Source: CAIUPE01 sp046091665
Lineage (GTDB): Bacteria; Pseudomonadota; Alphaproteobacteria; Rhizobiales; Beijerinckiaceae
Assembly: GCA_046091665.1 (NCBI GenBank)
Contig: JBJTCD010000093.1
Location: 1-57,729, forward strand
DNA length: 57,729 bases
Reading direction: 5' to 3'
Every line of letters begins with the position of its first letter. The first letter of the stretch is position 1. Below are positions 35,963 through 44,071 of the stretch, piece by piece. The translations under genes and the position numbers were made by a program. The notes under the pieces were generated by a model. That model did no database searches and was not told where the DNA came from. It worked only from the letters and a program-made list of their open reading frames with translations.

Positions 35963-36532
35963 ATGCAAACCGCTTTCGCCCCCCTTCGCGCCTTCGCCGC
36001 GCGCCCGAGCCTCGCCCGTGACGCGGTGCTTGTGGTTTTGGGTTCGGTTCTCTTGGCGATCTCGGCCAAGGTGCAAGTGCCCTTCTGGCCGGTACCGATG
36101 ACGATGCAGACTTTTATCGTGTTGATGCTCGGCGCTCATGCAGGCCTGCGCGTCGCGGGTGCAACTGTCGCGCTTTATCTTGTCGAGGGTGCTGCTGGTT
36201 TACCGGTGTTTTCAACCGGTGCGGGCTTGGTCTTTATGGCGGGTCCGACAGGCGGATATCTCGCTGGCTTTTTGGTCTCTGCACTCTTCGTCTCATTCGC
36301 TTTCGAGCGCGGGTTGAATCGTTCTTTCGCATCAACCGCTTTGATCATCCTTCTCGGTGATGCTCTGATCATGGGTCTGGGCTTGGCGTGGCTCTCCTCG
36401 CTGATCGGTGTCGAGAAAGCCTTTGCGGTTGGTGTTCTGCCTTTCTTGCCCGCTGAAGCCTTGAAGATCGCGTTGACGATTGCGTCGGTTCAGCTTGTGA
36501 AGCGCCGCATCGTTTCGAACGACGCTGAGTGA
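35963..36532 (+). CDS. bioY: Biotin transporter substrate-binding subunit BioY
   Basis: 189-residue S component of an ECF transporter with about six hydrophobic segments. The conserved QVPFWPVPMTMQT motif near residue 50 and the GAAGLPVF...GPTGGYL segment are BioY hallmarks. BioY takes up biotin alone or with the BioMN/ECF energy module, none of which is in the window. The ATG at 35963 has GAGGGAG upstream. No BioR site was seen in its short leader. Confidence 0.93.
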   Translation: MQTAFAPLRAFAARPSLARDAVLVVLGSVLLAISAKVQVPFWPVPMTMQTFIVLMLGAHAGLRVAGATVALYLVEGAAGLPVFSTGAGLVFMAGPTGGYLAGFLVSALFVSFAFERGLNRSFASTALIILLGDALIMGLGLAWLSSLIGVEKAFAVGVLPFLPAEALKIALTIASVQLVKRRIVSNDAE

Positions 36533-37114
36533 TTAAGGCGTGACGCTAGCGCGGCGCGCGAATGCGCGGTCCATTGCGCCAGTGCGGCTTGTGAGCCAAG
36601 GAAAATGGCCGTAGCGGAACGAGAGTTCCTCTGCGGCTTTTTCGTAAGAGTCACCATTGATCACACGGCGATAAAGTGCAGCCGCAAGGCCTGAACGATC
36701 CGCACCGCCTTCGCAATGAATCAGCAACGGCTTTTCAGTGTCGCGCATGGTTGCGATGAGATGATCAAGTTTGGCATCATCCGGCTCTTCATTGGCCGAG
36801 AGCGGTAGATCAATGTGGGTGACGCCAAGCTTTGTGGCTGTCGCCCGTTCAGCATCATACCAGTCTGAATTCTGTTGGGACCCTCGCAGATTCAGAACCG
36901 TTTTGATGTTGTGATCTTTGATGACGCTCTCAAGCCCTGATGAGGAAAGTTGCGCAGAGCGATAGACTTCGCTTGTTCCGATTTGATGCACATTGCCGCT
37001 TAACCGCAGATAGACGGCCCATCCGAGTGCGCCGCTCGCAGGCACGCCAAAAAGTAAAACACATGCAAGACCAAGGTGTTTGAAAAATCGCTTTGTGCGA
37101 TCAGACATCATCAT
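36533..37114 (-). CDS. Membrane-anchored dual-specificity/tyrosine phosphatase
   Basis: 193 residues with an N-terminal transmembrane segment (about 12-34), then a cysteine-phosphatase domain. The catalytic loop is IHCEGGADRSG (C-x5-R-S); an upstream Asp-rich loop likely supplies the general acid. Its place near bioY and the racemase gives no target. The start ATG overlaps the stop of the preceding racemase gene on the same strand, so they are cotranscribed; two further ATGs follow directly. Confidence 0.85.
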   Translation of the reverse strand: MMMSDRTKRFFKHLGLACVLLFGVPASGALGWAVYLRLSGNVHQIGTSEVYRSAQLSSSGLESVIKDHNIKTVLNLRGSQQNSDWYDAERATATKLGVTHIDLPLSANEEPDDAKLDHLIATMRDTEKPLLIHCEGGADRSGLAAALYRRVINGDSYEKAAEELSFRYGHFPWLTSRTGAMDRAFARRASVTP

Positions 37115-38223
37115 ACTTTGAAAATCTCTTTCGACAGCGTGACCGTTTCAAGAAAATCCCAATCGAGCGTCACGCCGATACCAATCCCTTGCGGCACAGG
37201 CATTTGTCCATTTTTCGTTTCAAGTTTTTCGTGAATGATATCGCGCGGGAAATAGCGGCTTGCGCTTGATGTGTCGCCGGGCTTTTTGAAGTTACGCAAG
37301 GTTGAAAGATGAATATTATGCGCACGGCCAATGCCTGACTCAAGCATACCGCCGCACCAAACGGGAACCGAGAACGCCTCCGCAAGATCATGAATGCGGC
37401 GCGCTTCGCTAAAGCCTCCCACGCGCCCCACTTTGATATTGATCACGCGCGTTGCATCTGTTTGCAGCGCTTTGCGCGCATGAGCGACGGTGCGAATGCT
37501 TTCATCCAAACAGATCGGCGTGATGATTTCTTTTTGCAGCGTCGCATGATCATGAAGATCGTCATGCGCAAGCGGTTGCTCGATATAATCCAAGCGGAAG
37601 CAATCAAGCGCGCGCATGATTTTCATATCGCCGAGCGTATAAGCGCTGTTCGCATCAACGCTTAAGGGGCAATCGGGAAAACGCGCGCGGATCGCCTCAA
37701 GCAATTCCACATCATGGCCTGGCATGATTTTGAGTTTGATGCGCTTATAGCCTTGATCAAGATGTTCTTGAGTTTTTGCAAGCGTCTCATCAATCGGCAT
37801 GATGCCGAGCGACACGCCGACATCGACATGATTACCTTCGCCACCAAGATAGGTTTGCAAGGGCTCGTTCCGTGCTTTGGCGAAGAGATCATAAAACGCC
37901 ATCTCCACCACCGCTTTCGTCATGTAATGACCGCGCCAGGGTGAGAGGATCGGATCAAGCACATTCGGATGCGTGAAACGCTTTCCCAAAATTTGCGGCA
38001 AATAGACTTCACGCAACAGTTCCATGCCACCCGCAATTGTTTCTTCAAGATAATCGGGGAGCGGATCGACCACACTCTCCGCATAGCCTTCAAGACCTTC
38101 GCCGCGTAAAATCAACAGCGGAAAAATCTTGTCATGCATCGTGCCGGTTGAAATCGTGAAGGGCTTTAAGAGCGGCAGCCGTACGACACGCAATTCGGCT
38201 TCTTCAATTCTGATCCCGCTCAT
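37111..38223 (-). CDS. Enolase-superfamily enzyme (OSBS / N-acylamino acid racemase type)
   Basis: 370-residue muconate-lactonizing subgroup enzyme. The catalytic Lys pair is KLKIMPG, metal ligands are the Asp of SVDANS, the Glu of YIEQPL and the Asp of CLDES, and the second Lys is IKVGRVGG. The late WCGGMLESGIGRAHN stretch is typical of the o-succinylbenzoate synthase/N-succinylamino acid racemase group. No menaquinone genes are present, so a racemase is likelier than OSBS; this is inference. The start at 38223 has AAGGA upstream. It overlaps the phosphatase gene. Confidence 0.85.
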   Translation of the reverse strand: MSGIRIEEAELRVVRLPLLKPFTISTGTMHDKIFPLLILRGEGLEGYAESVVDPLPDYLEETIAGGMELLREVYLPQILGKRFTHPNVLDPILSPWRGHYMTKAVVEMAFYDLFAKARNEPLQTYLGGEGNHVDVGVSLGIMPIDETLAKTQEHLDQGYKRIKLKIMPGHDVELLEAIRARFPDCPLSVDANSAYTLGDMKIMRALDCFRLDYIEQPLAHDDLHDHATLQKEIITPICLDESIRTVAHARKALQTDATRVINIKVGRVGGFSEARRIHDLAEAFSVPVWCGGMLESGIGRAHNIHLSTLRNFKKPGDTSSASRYFPRDIIHEKLETKNGQMPVPQGIGIGVTLDWDFLETVTLSKEIFKV

Positions 38224-38433
38224 CAAACTTATCCTTCGCGCATCACTCATTCCAAATGCCCCGCACCATAACGGGGCGAAAGGGACAAATTCAATCCGGC
38301 CTTGCGTTTGAGTCCTCAACACAGTGCGGGTGGACGGGCTCCTCCACAACCAACCGGCTTGACAGGAGGGGGCGTGCTTGGCAGAAAATTATTTTCACGG
38401 ATAGGGAGTCGGGTTTCCCGCATTTTTGTCCGC

Positions 38434-38530
38434 TCGCTAGGGGTGCTTCGCCTTTGGGCCTTCGGGGTCAAAAGCGGGGCTGAGAACAAACCCTTCGAAC
38501 CTGAATGAGGTAATCCTCGCGCAGGGAAGC
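38434..38530 (+). promoter_or_regulatory. TPP (THI-box) riboswitch
   Basis: The conserved THI elements appear in order: AGGGGTGC (38439-38446), GGGGCTGAGA (38476-38485), ACCCTTCGAACCTGA (38490-38504), GGTAAT (38509-38514) and GCAGGGAAGC (38521-38530). This is the aptamer that binds thiamine pyrophosphate and lowers expression when the vitamin is plentiful. It lies 72 bases before cytX, head of the thiamine operon. Confidence 0.95.
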
Positions 38531-38540
38531 ACAACGATAT

Positions 38541-38577
38541 GTCGGCCGCGCCGACCATTTCGGACAAGCTTTCCTGC
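38541..38577 (+). promoter_or_regulatory. Candidate expression platform of the TPP riboswitch
   Basis: GTCGGC-CGC-GCCGAC (38541-38555) is a perfect stem. GCTTTCCTGC (38568-38577) can pair over ten positions (one G-U) with the 3' end of the aptamer, GCAGGGAAGC (38521-38530). TCCT inside it also matches AGGA of the cytX ribosome site at about 38590. A switch between these pairings could expose or hide the ribosome site. No T-run, so translational control is more likely than termination. Confidence 0.45.
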
Positions 38578-38602
38578 CATCGCGATCAAAAGGACGATCA
38601 CT

Positions 38603-39883
38603 ATGGCAGACATCCATGCCCCCGCCGGACAGGTGCTTTCTTCTTCCGCTATTTCTCAAACCGACCGCGTTTTTGGCTTCAAAGACCAGACAGCGCTCTG
38701 GTTCAGCCTTGGTGTTGGCCTGCTCGTCATGCAAGTCGGTGCCTATCTTATGCCAGGCTTGAGCCCCGGCCTTGCCGCGCTTGCGATTGTTGTGGGCTCG
38801 GTTCTGGGCGCTTTGATCCTTGCAACCACAGCGCGGCTTGGGCAACAGACTGGTCAATCCTCCGCCGGCATTATTGAACTCGGCTTTGGCTCGGCCTTCG
38901 GTAAAGTGCCGATTATTCTCAACGTTATTCAGCTTCTCGGATGGACGGCCTTTGAAATCGCCATCATGCGTGACGGCACGCTTGCGGTGATGAAGCAGTG
39001 GCTGGGGCTTGAAGGTTCAGCACCCGCAATTTTTGCGACCGCGTTATGGGGTGGCATCTTGCTGCTCTTGATGCTCGGTTCAATGACCAGCCTTGTGCGC
39101 CGCTTCTTGTCACGCATCGGGCTGCCGCTTGTTGTCATTTCATTGCTCTGGCTCACTTATGTTTTTGTTTCAGCATCAAGCGCCAAAGGCTGGAGCACTT
39201 TGTTCTCAACAACAGGCACGGGCGAGATGGGCTTCTGGTCGGGTGTTGATCTTGTGATCGCTATGCCGATCTCATGGCTGCCGCTTGTTGCGGATTATGC
39301 ACGTTATGGCCGCACGGCGAAGGGCTCCTTCAGCGGCACTTTCGTTGGTTATGTGATTGCGAATATCTGGTGCTATGCGCTGGGTGTTCTCGTTATCCTC
39401 AATCAACCAAGCGGTGATTTGGTCACCGGTCTTTTGCTCGCGCAATTCGGTTTGATCGCGCTTTCGCTCATCATTCTTGACGAGCTTGATAACGCCTATG
39501 GTGATTTGCATTCGGGATCGGTGAGTTCGGAGCGACTTGTCTCCGGGCTTTCACTCACAACGCGTGGATTGATTTTAGGTGTTGTGTCGATTGCGATTGC
39601 GAGCGCCATTGATATGCATGCAATTGAACCCTTCTTGCTCTATCTGAGTTCAGTCTTCGTGCCGCTCTTTGGCGTGATCTTGGCAAATTACCAAAGCATC
39701 AAACGGCGCGCGGCAACAAATGAAGGTTTAAGCGCCCTTTATATTGGCCCTGTGTTGTCATGGCTCATTGGCATTGCGGTCTATCATGGCGCGGCTTTTT
39801 ACTATCCCGATTTTGGAAGCGCTTTGCCAAGCCTCATCATCTCCTTCGTGCTCGCAAAAATTCTTGCAGCATTTACTGATTGA
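38603..39883 (+). CDS. cytX: Putative hydroxymethylpyrimidine transporter CytX
   Basis: 426-residue permease of the purine/cytosine (NCS1) family with about 12 hydrophobic segments. DQTALWFSLGVGLLVMQVG and ELGFGSAFGKVPIILNVIQLLGW (in two parts) are typical. CytX genes usually sit with thiamine genes and a TPP riboswitch and are predicted to import HMP, the pyrimidine half of thiamine. Here it lies directly behind the riboswitch and touches thiO. AAAAGGA precedes the ATG. Confidence 0.9.
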   Translation: MADIHAPAGQVLSSSAISQTDRVFGFKDQTALWFSLGVGLLVMQVGAYLMPGLSPGLAALAIVVGSVLGALILATTARLGQQTGQSSAGIIELGFGSAFGKVPIILNVIQLLGWTAFEIAIMRDGTLAVMKQWLGLEGSAPAIFATALWGGILLLLMLGSMTSLVRRFLSRIGLPLVVISLLWLTYVFVSASSAKGWSTLFSTTGTGEMGFWSGVDLVIAMPISWLPLVADYARYGRTAKGSFSGTFVGYVIANIWCYALGVLVILNQPSGDLVTGLLLAQFGLIALSLIILDELDNAYGDLHSGSVSSERLVSGLSLTTRGLILGVVSIAIASAIDMHAIEPFLLYLSSVFVPLFGVILANYQSIKRRAATNEGLSALYIGPVLSWLIGIAVYHGAAFYYPDFGSALPSLIISFVLAKILAAFTD

Positions 39884-39888
39884 ACATT

Positions 39889-40878
39889 ATGACAAAAAAC
39901 ATCGCGATTGTCGGTTCTGGAGTGATGGGGCTTACCGCCGCGCATCAAGTGGCGCTGCGCGGCGCACGCGTCACACTCTATGATCGCCATCGCGATATCG
40001 GTCGCGGCTGTTCATGGTGGGCGGGCGGCATGCTCGCACTCTGGTGCGAGATGGAAAGTGCCGAACCTTTGATTGGTGAATTGGGCCTTGAATCGCTCAG
40101 CTATTGGCGCGCGCATTTTCCGGGCGTGATCAACAAAGGCAGTCTCGTGGTGGCTCCGCCGCGCGACACGCCCGATCTCAAACGCTTTGCCGCGCGCACC
40201 TCGCATTTTGAAGTGATTGATAGCAAGCGTGTTGCTGAATTAGAGCCCGATCTCGCCGGTCGTTTTGAAACAGGTTTGTTTTTTAAGGAAGAAGCGCATC
40301 TTGATCCTCGAAAAGCGCTGGGCTTTCTTTGCGAGCGGTTGCAAAAAGAATTTGGCGTTCGCTTTGTGATGGATAGCGATGTTCGCCCCGAAGCCATCGA
40401 CGCCGATCATGTTCTTGATTGTCGTGGGTTTGAAGCGCGCGATGTGCTTCCCGATTTGCGCGGTGTCAAAGGCGAGATGCTGATCATACGCACAAGCGAG
40501 ATTTCTCTTTCGCGGCCCGTTCGTCTTCTTCACCCGCGTATCCCTGTTTATATCGTGCCGCGTGATGATCATCATTTCATGATCGGCGCAACGATGATTG
40601 AAAGCAGCGATCAATCACGCATTTCCGCACGCTCGATGGTGGAATTACTCAATGCCGCCTATGCGCTGCACCCCGCATTTGGCGAAGCTGAGATTATTGA
40701 AACTGGCACCGATGTGCGGCCCGCGTTTCCTGATAATCTGCCGCGTATCCGGCGGACGGGAAAAATTTTGCGACTGAATGGCCTTTATCGTCACGGCTAT
40801 CTTGGGGCACCCGCGCTTTCGCGCCGCGCCGCAGAGATTGTGATGGAAGGAAAAACATTTCCGGAGGTTGAACGGTGA
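39889..40878 (+). CDS. thiO: Glycine oxidase ThiO
   Basis: 329-residue FAD-dependent amine oxidase that converts glycine to dehydroglycine for the thiazole ring of thiamine. The FAD motif is GSGVMGLTAA at the N-terminus, and the C-terminal GLYRHGYLGAPALS is the usual DAO-type end. The ATG at 39889 is 5 bases after the cytX stop. The thiS gene overlaps its stop. Confidence 0.92.
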   Translation: MTKNIAIVGSGVMGLTAAHQVALRGARVTLYDRHRDIGRGCSWWAGGMLALWCEMESAEPLIGELGLESLSYWRAHFPGVINKGSLVVAPPRDTPDLKRFAARTSHFEVIDSKRVAELEPDLAGRFETGLFFKEEAHLDPRKALGFLCERLQKEFGVRFVMDSDVRPEAIDADHVLDCRGFEARDVLPDLRGVKGEMLIIRTSEISLSRPVRLLHPRIPVYIVPRDDHHFMIGATMIESSDQSRISARSMVELLNAAYALHPAFGEAEIIETGTDVRPAFPDNLPRIRRTGKILRLNGLYRHGYLGAPALSRRAAEIVMEGKTFPEVER

Positions 40879-41072
40879 TGATCATCGTTAATGGAGAGAG
40901 CGTCGAAACCAAAGCGCAGACAATCGCTGAGCTTTTGGACGTGCTTGGCTATGAGGATATGCCGGTCGCTACCGCGATAAATATGAGCGTTGTGCGCAAG
41001 CGCGAACGCGCGGAGACAAAATTATCTGAGGGTGATCGCATCGAAATCCTCGTGCCGATGCAAGGGGGGTGA
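40878..41072 (+). CDS. thiS: Sulfur carrier protein ThiS
   Basis: 64-residue ubiquitin-like protein ending in the essential Gly-Gly (VPMQGG), which receives sulfur as a thiocarboxylate for ThiG. The GTG at 40875 is an alternative start in frame. It overlaps both thiO and thiG. Confidence 0.93.
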   Translation: MIIVNGESVETKAQTIAELLDVLGYEDMPVATAINMSVVRKRERAETKLSEGDRIEILVPMQGG

Positions 41073-41863
41073 GCGTGTCAGATCAAGTTTCATTCTATGG
41101 CGAGGCTTTCTCTTCGCGTCTCTTGCTCGGCACCGCGCAATATCCGTCGCCCGCAATTCTGTCTGATGCAATCAAAGCTTCGGGATCGGAGATTGTCACC
41201 GTCTCATTGCGGCGTGAATCGACAGGCGGCAAAAATGGTCGTGCCTTTTGGGATTTGATCAAAGCGCTGAATGTGCGTGTGTTGCCAAACACGGCCGGTT
41301 GTCAGTCCGTCAAAGAAGCGGTGACAACCGCCGAGATGGCGCGCGATGTGTTTGATACGGAATGGATCAAACTCGAAGTCATTGGTCACGCTGATACTTT
41401 GCAGCCCGATGTGTTCGGTCTCGTTGAAGCCGCGCGCGAACTTGTTTCACAAGGGTTCAAAGTTTTCCCCTACACAACCGATGATCTCGTGGTTGGTGAA
41501 AAACTTCTCTCCGTCGGCTGCGAAGTACTGATGCCTTGGGGTGCGCCGATTGGTTCGGGTAAGGGCCTCAACAATCTCTTCGCGTTAAAAACCATGCGCG
41601 CGCATTTTCCCAATGTGCCGCTTGTAGTTGATGCGGGAATTGGTTTGCCCTCACACGCGGCGCAAGCGCTTGAATTGGGTTATGATGCGGTGTTGCTGAA
41701 TACTGCGGTTGCGAAGGCGGGCGATCCTGTAAAAATGGCGAAAGCCTTCGCGCTTTCCATTGAAGCGGGGCGTTTGTCTTATCATGCGGGTGCGATGGAA
41801 GCGCGCGATATGGCTGTGCCTTCCACGCCTGTTCTCGGCTTGGCCTTTTCGGAGACATTATGA
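41069..41863 (+). CDS. thiG: Thiazole synthase ThiG
   Basis: 264-residue TIM-barrel enzyme that builds the thiazole phosphate ring from deoxyxylulose phosphate, dehydroglycine and ThiS thiocarboxylate. Family motifs: SSRLLLGTAQYPSP, TVSLRRE, WIKLEVIGHADTLQPD, and LMPWGAPIGSGKGL. The first start is a GTG overlapping the thiS stop. It ends overlapping thiE. Confidence 0.95.
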   Translation: MSVSDQVSFYGEAFSSRLLLGTAQYPSPAILSDAIKASGSEIVTVSLRRESTGGKNGRAFWDLIKALNVRVLPNTAGCQSVKEAVTTAEMARDVFDTEWIKLEVIGHADTLQPDVFGLVEAARELVSQGFKVFPYTTDDLVVGEKLLSVGCEVLMPWGAPIGSGKGLNNLFALKTMRAHFPNVPLVVDAGIGLPSHAAQALELGYDAVLLNTAVAKAGDPVKMAKAFALSIEAGRLSYHAGAMEARDMAVPSTPVLGLAFSETL

Positions 41864-42468
41864 TGTTTGATCCTTTTTATCTTCTGGTTGATTCTACGCG
41901 ATGGCTCGAGCGTCTTTTGCCGCAAGGCGTGAAGACGGTTCAATTGCGCATGAAGGATAAAAGCCAAGGCGAAATCACGCATGAGATTTTGCGCGCCAAA
42001 ACATTATGCGCGCAATATGGCGCGACTTTGATCATCAATGATTTTTGGCAAACAGCGATTGATGAAGGCTGTTCTTTCATCCATCTCGGTCAAGAAGATA
42101 TGGAGATCGCTGATATTGCGGCGATCAAGCGTGCGGGAATTCGCATCGGTCTTTCAACGCACACGCCGGAAGAATTGGACAAAGCTCTTGCCCTTGATCC
42201 GGATTATATCGCGCTTGGTCCGATATGGCCCACTTTACTCAAAAAAATGAGCTATCCGCCGCAAGGCATTGAGCGCATCGGTGTTTGGAAAAAGGCGATT
42301 GGTGATTTGCCGCTCGTGGTCATCGGCGGCATCACACCAGAGCGCGCGCCCTTAGTGTTGCGCGCGGGGGCGGACAGTGCGTGTGTCATCACGGATATTC
42401 TCACCAATGCTGATCCGGAAGCGCGCACGCGTGAATGGATTGAAGCGACAGCGCCGTTCCGGCGCTGA
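41860..42468 (+). CDS. thiE: Thiamine phosphate synthase ThiE
   Basis: 202-residue enzyme joining the HMP and thiazole halves of thiamine. Motifs: VKTVQLRMKDKSQGE (phosphate site), INDFWQTAIDEGCSFIHLGQED, and VVIGGITPERA. It overlaps thiG (ATGATG at the stop) and ends the operon, 9 bases before a convergent gene. ThiC and ThiD are not in the window. Confidence 0.93.
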   Translation: MMFDPFYLLVDSTRWLERLLPQGVKTVQLRMKDKSQGEITHEILRAKTLCAQYGATLIINDFWQTAIDEGCSFIHLGQEDMEIADIAAIKRAGIRIGLSTHTPEELDKALALDPDYIALGPIWPTLLKKMSYPPQGIERIGVWKKAIGDLPLVVIGGITPERAPLVLRAGADSACVITDILTNADPEARTREWIEATAPFRR

Positions 42469-42477
42469 TCGCGTTTC

Positions 42478-43107
42478 TCAAAAATTGATATCGATGATTT
42501 CGAAATGCACTTCGACAGGCTTGCCATCATTGATGGGGAGAATGTCTTGGGGGCAGGCTGACATCGCCACCACAACATCCATCTCGGCGCGCAAGATCAC
42601 ATAATCGCCGGGCTTTGAACGTGGCACGCCCCATTCAATTTCGCCATTGGCTTTCACGGGAATGTTCATCCAGAGATTGAGCGGGCTTGGCACTTCCGGC
42701 AATTCCGCATGAATGGCACGCATTGCAGCGCGTAAATTGTCGGTGCAATTGTCGTGAAACTCTGTGCAGCCGAGAAGCCCATAACGATAATCATCGCAAG
42801 CGGCGATGATCGTGTCGTGAATTCCTGGCGATGTGTCTTCGATAAACATCATGATCGGACGGCGGCGGTTGGAATAAAGCGCATGGCCCTTGGTCGGAAA
42901 GATCGTGCCGAGTGTCGGACGGGTATGTTCCATCGACATGAATTCAGTCGGATCATCCTGGCAAAAAGCCCATGTGTCACAGACCTGATGTCCATGCGTG
43001 TTGATGATCTTAATTGATTGACCCTTTGATAGCCGCACCGCTTTGCCTTTGCGCGCGGGCACCATATGCGTGTGAGTATGAGAATGTGAATGTGAATGAG
43101 CCATCAT
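42478..43107 (-). CDS. DUF1989 (urea carboxylase-associated / carboxyguanidine deiminase family) protein with His-rich tail
   Basis: 209 residues. The N-terminus is HSHSHSHTHTH, a metal-binding-like tail. The DUF1989 domain (about 17-205) has the conserved DTSPGIHD, and C114, H118 and C121 in GCTEFHDNC, the likely metal site, plus the SPLNLWMN motif. Characterised DUF1989 proteins (CgdA/CgdB, once called urea carboxylase-associated) are the two subunits of a deiminase of carboxyguanidine. Only one copy is here, and no urea/guanidine carboxylase is seen. It is the last gene of the creatinase-Pot transporter block, 36 bases after the permease gene, so it probably acts on the same guanidino compound. 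Confidence 0.75.
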   Translation of the reverse strand: MMAHSHSHSHTHTHMVPARKGKAVRLSKGQSIKIINTHGHQVCDTWAFCQDDPTEFMSMEHTRPTLGTIFPTKGHALYSNRRRPIMMFIEDTSPGIHDTIIAACDDYRYGLLGCTEFHDNCTDNLRAAMRAIHAELPEVPSPLNLWMNIPVKANGEIEWGVPRSKPGDYVILRAEMDVVVAMSACPQDILPINDGKPVEVHFEIIDINF

Positions 43108-43143
43108 GCAGTCTCCCGTAATTGCGCTTGTGTAAAATGCGCC

Positions 43144-44070
43144 TTAGGCGGAGGGTTCGAGCTTCATCTTTTCAAGGCGCCGCCGTGAAATTTCAAGCGA
43201 CGAGAGAAGAATGAAAGACAAGATCACAAGAATGGTCGCGACCGCGAGGATGGTCGGGCTCACTTGTTCACGAAGGCCTGACCACATCTGACGCGGGATC
43301 GTGCGTTGTTCTGGTTCGGCCAAGAAGAGCACCACAACCACTTCGTCAAAGCTTGTGACGAAAGCAAAGAGACCACCTGAAATTACGCCGGGCATAATCA
43401 ATGGCATCTGCACTTTGAAGAAAGACGTAAGCGGGTTTGCGCCAAGATTGGCAGCGGCACGCATCAATGAGCGATCAAAAGAAGAAAGCGTGGCCGTCAC
43501 CGTGATCACAACAAAAGGCGTGCCCAAAAGTGCATGTGCCATGATGAGGCCGATATAGGTTTGCGCGAGGCCAATTTTGCTGAAGAAGAAAAACATGCCC
43601 GTCGCGGTGATGACGATCGGCACGATCATCGGTGAAATCAGCATGCCCATGATCGGACCACGGAAGGGCATATCGGGACGTGACAACCCAACAGCGGCAA
43701 GCGTGCCGAGCGTTGTCGCGAGCAAAGTTGCAAACACGCCAACAATCACGCTGTTTTTTAACGCGAGCATCCATTGGCTACGTGCCCAGCTGTCAGCAAG
43801 CCATGAAAGACTGAACGGCGCTTCGGGTGCAGCCATGCCATTTGTGAAAATATCGCGATACCATTTCAGTGAATAGGCAGCGGGATCGAGTTTCAACATA
43901 CCGCTTGTGAAACTGAAAAAACTTTCCGCATTGAAAGAAAGCGGAATGATCACAAGAACAGGCGCAAGGAGAAAAATGAAAATCGCTACGCAGAACGCGC
44001 GGAAAACATAATACCAGGCGATCTCGAGAGTCGAGGCATAGACGGGAAGATTGGGACGAAGAAAATTCAT
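43144..44070 (-). CDS. ABC transporter permease, PotC-like
   Basis: 308-residue inner-membrane permease with about six hydrophobic segments. The EAA loop near residue 195 (LMRAAANLGANPLTSFFKVQ) contacts the ATPase. The family imports polyamines or other cationic amines. Its ATG starts 1 base after the stop of the other permease gene. Substrate here is probably the compound handled by creatinase. Confidence 0.88.
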   Translation of the reverse strand: MNFLRPNLPVYASTLEIAWYYVFRAFCVAIFIFLLAPVLVIIPLSFNAESFFSFTSGMLKLDPAAYSLKWYRDIFTNGMAAPEAPFSLSWLADSWARSQWMLALKNSVIVGVFATLLATTLGTLAAVGLSRPDMPFRGPIMGMLISPMIVPIVITATGMFFFFSKIGLAQTYIGLIMAHALLGTPFVVITVTATLSSFDRSLMRAAANLGANPLTSFFKVQMPLIMPGVISGGLFAFVTSFDEVVVVLFLAEPEQRTIPRQMWSGLREQVSPTILAVATILVILSFILLSSLEISRRRLEKMKLEPSA

Positions 44071-44071
44071 T

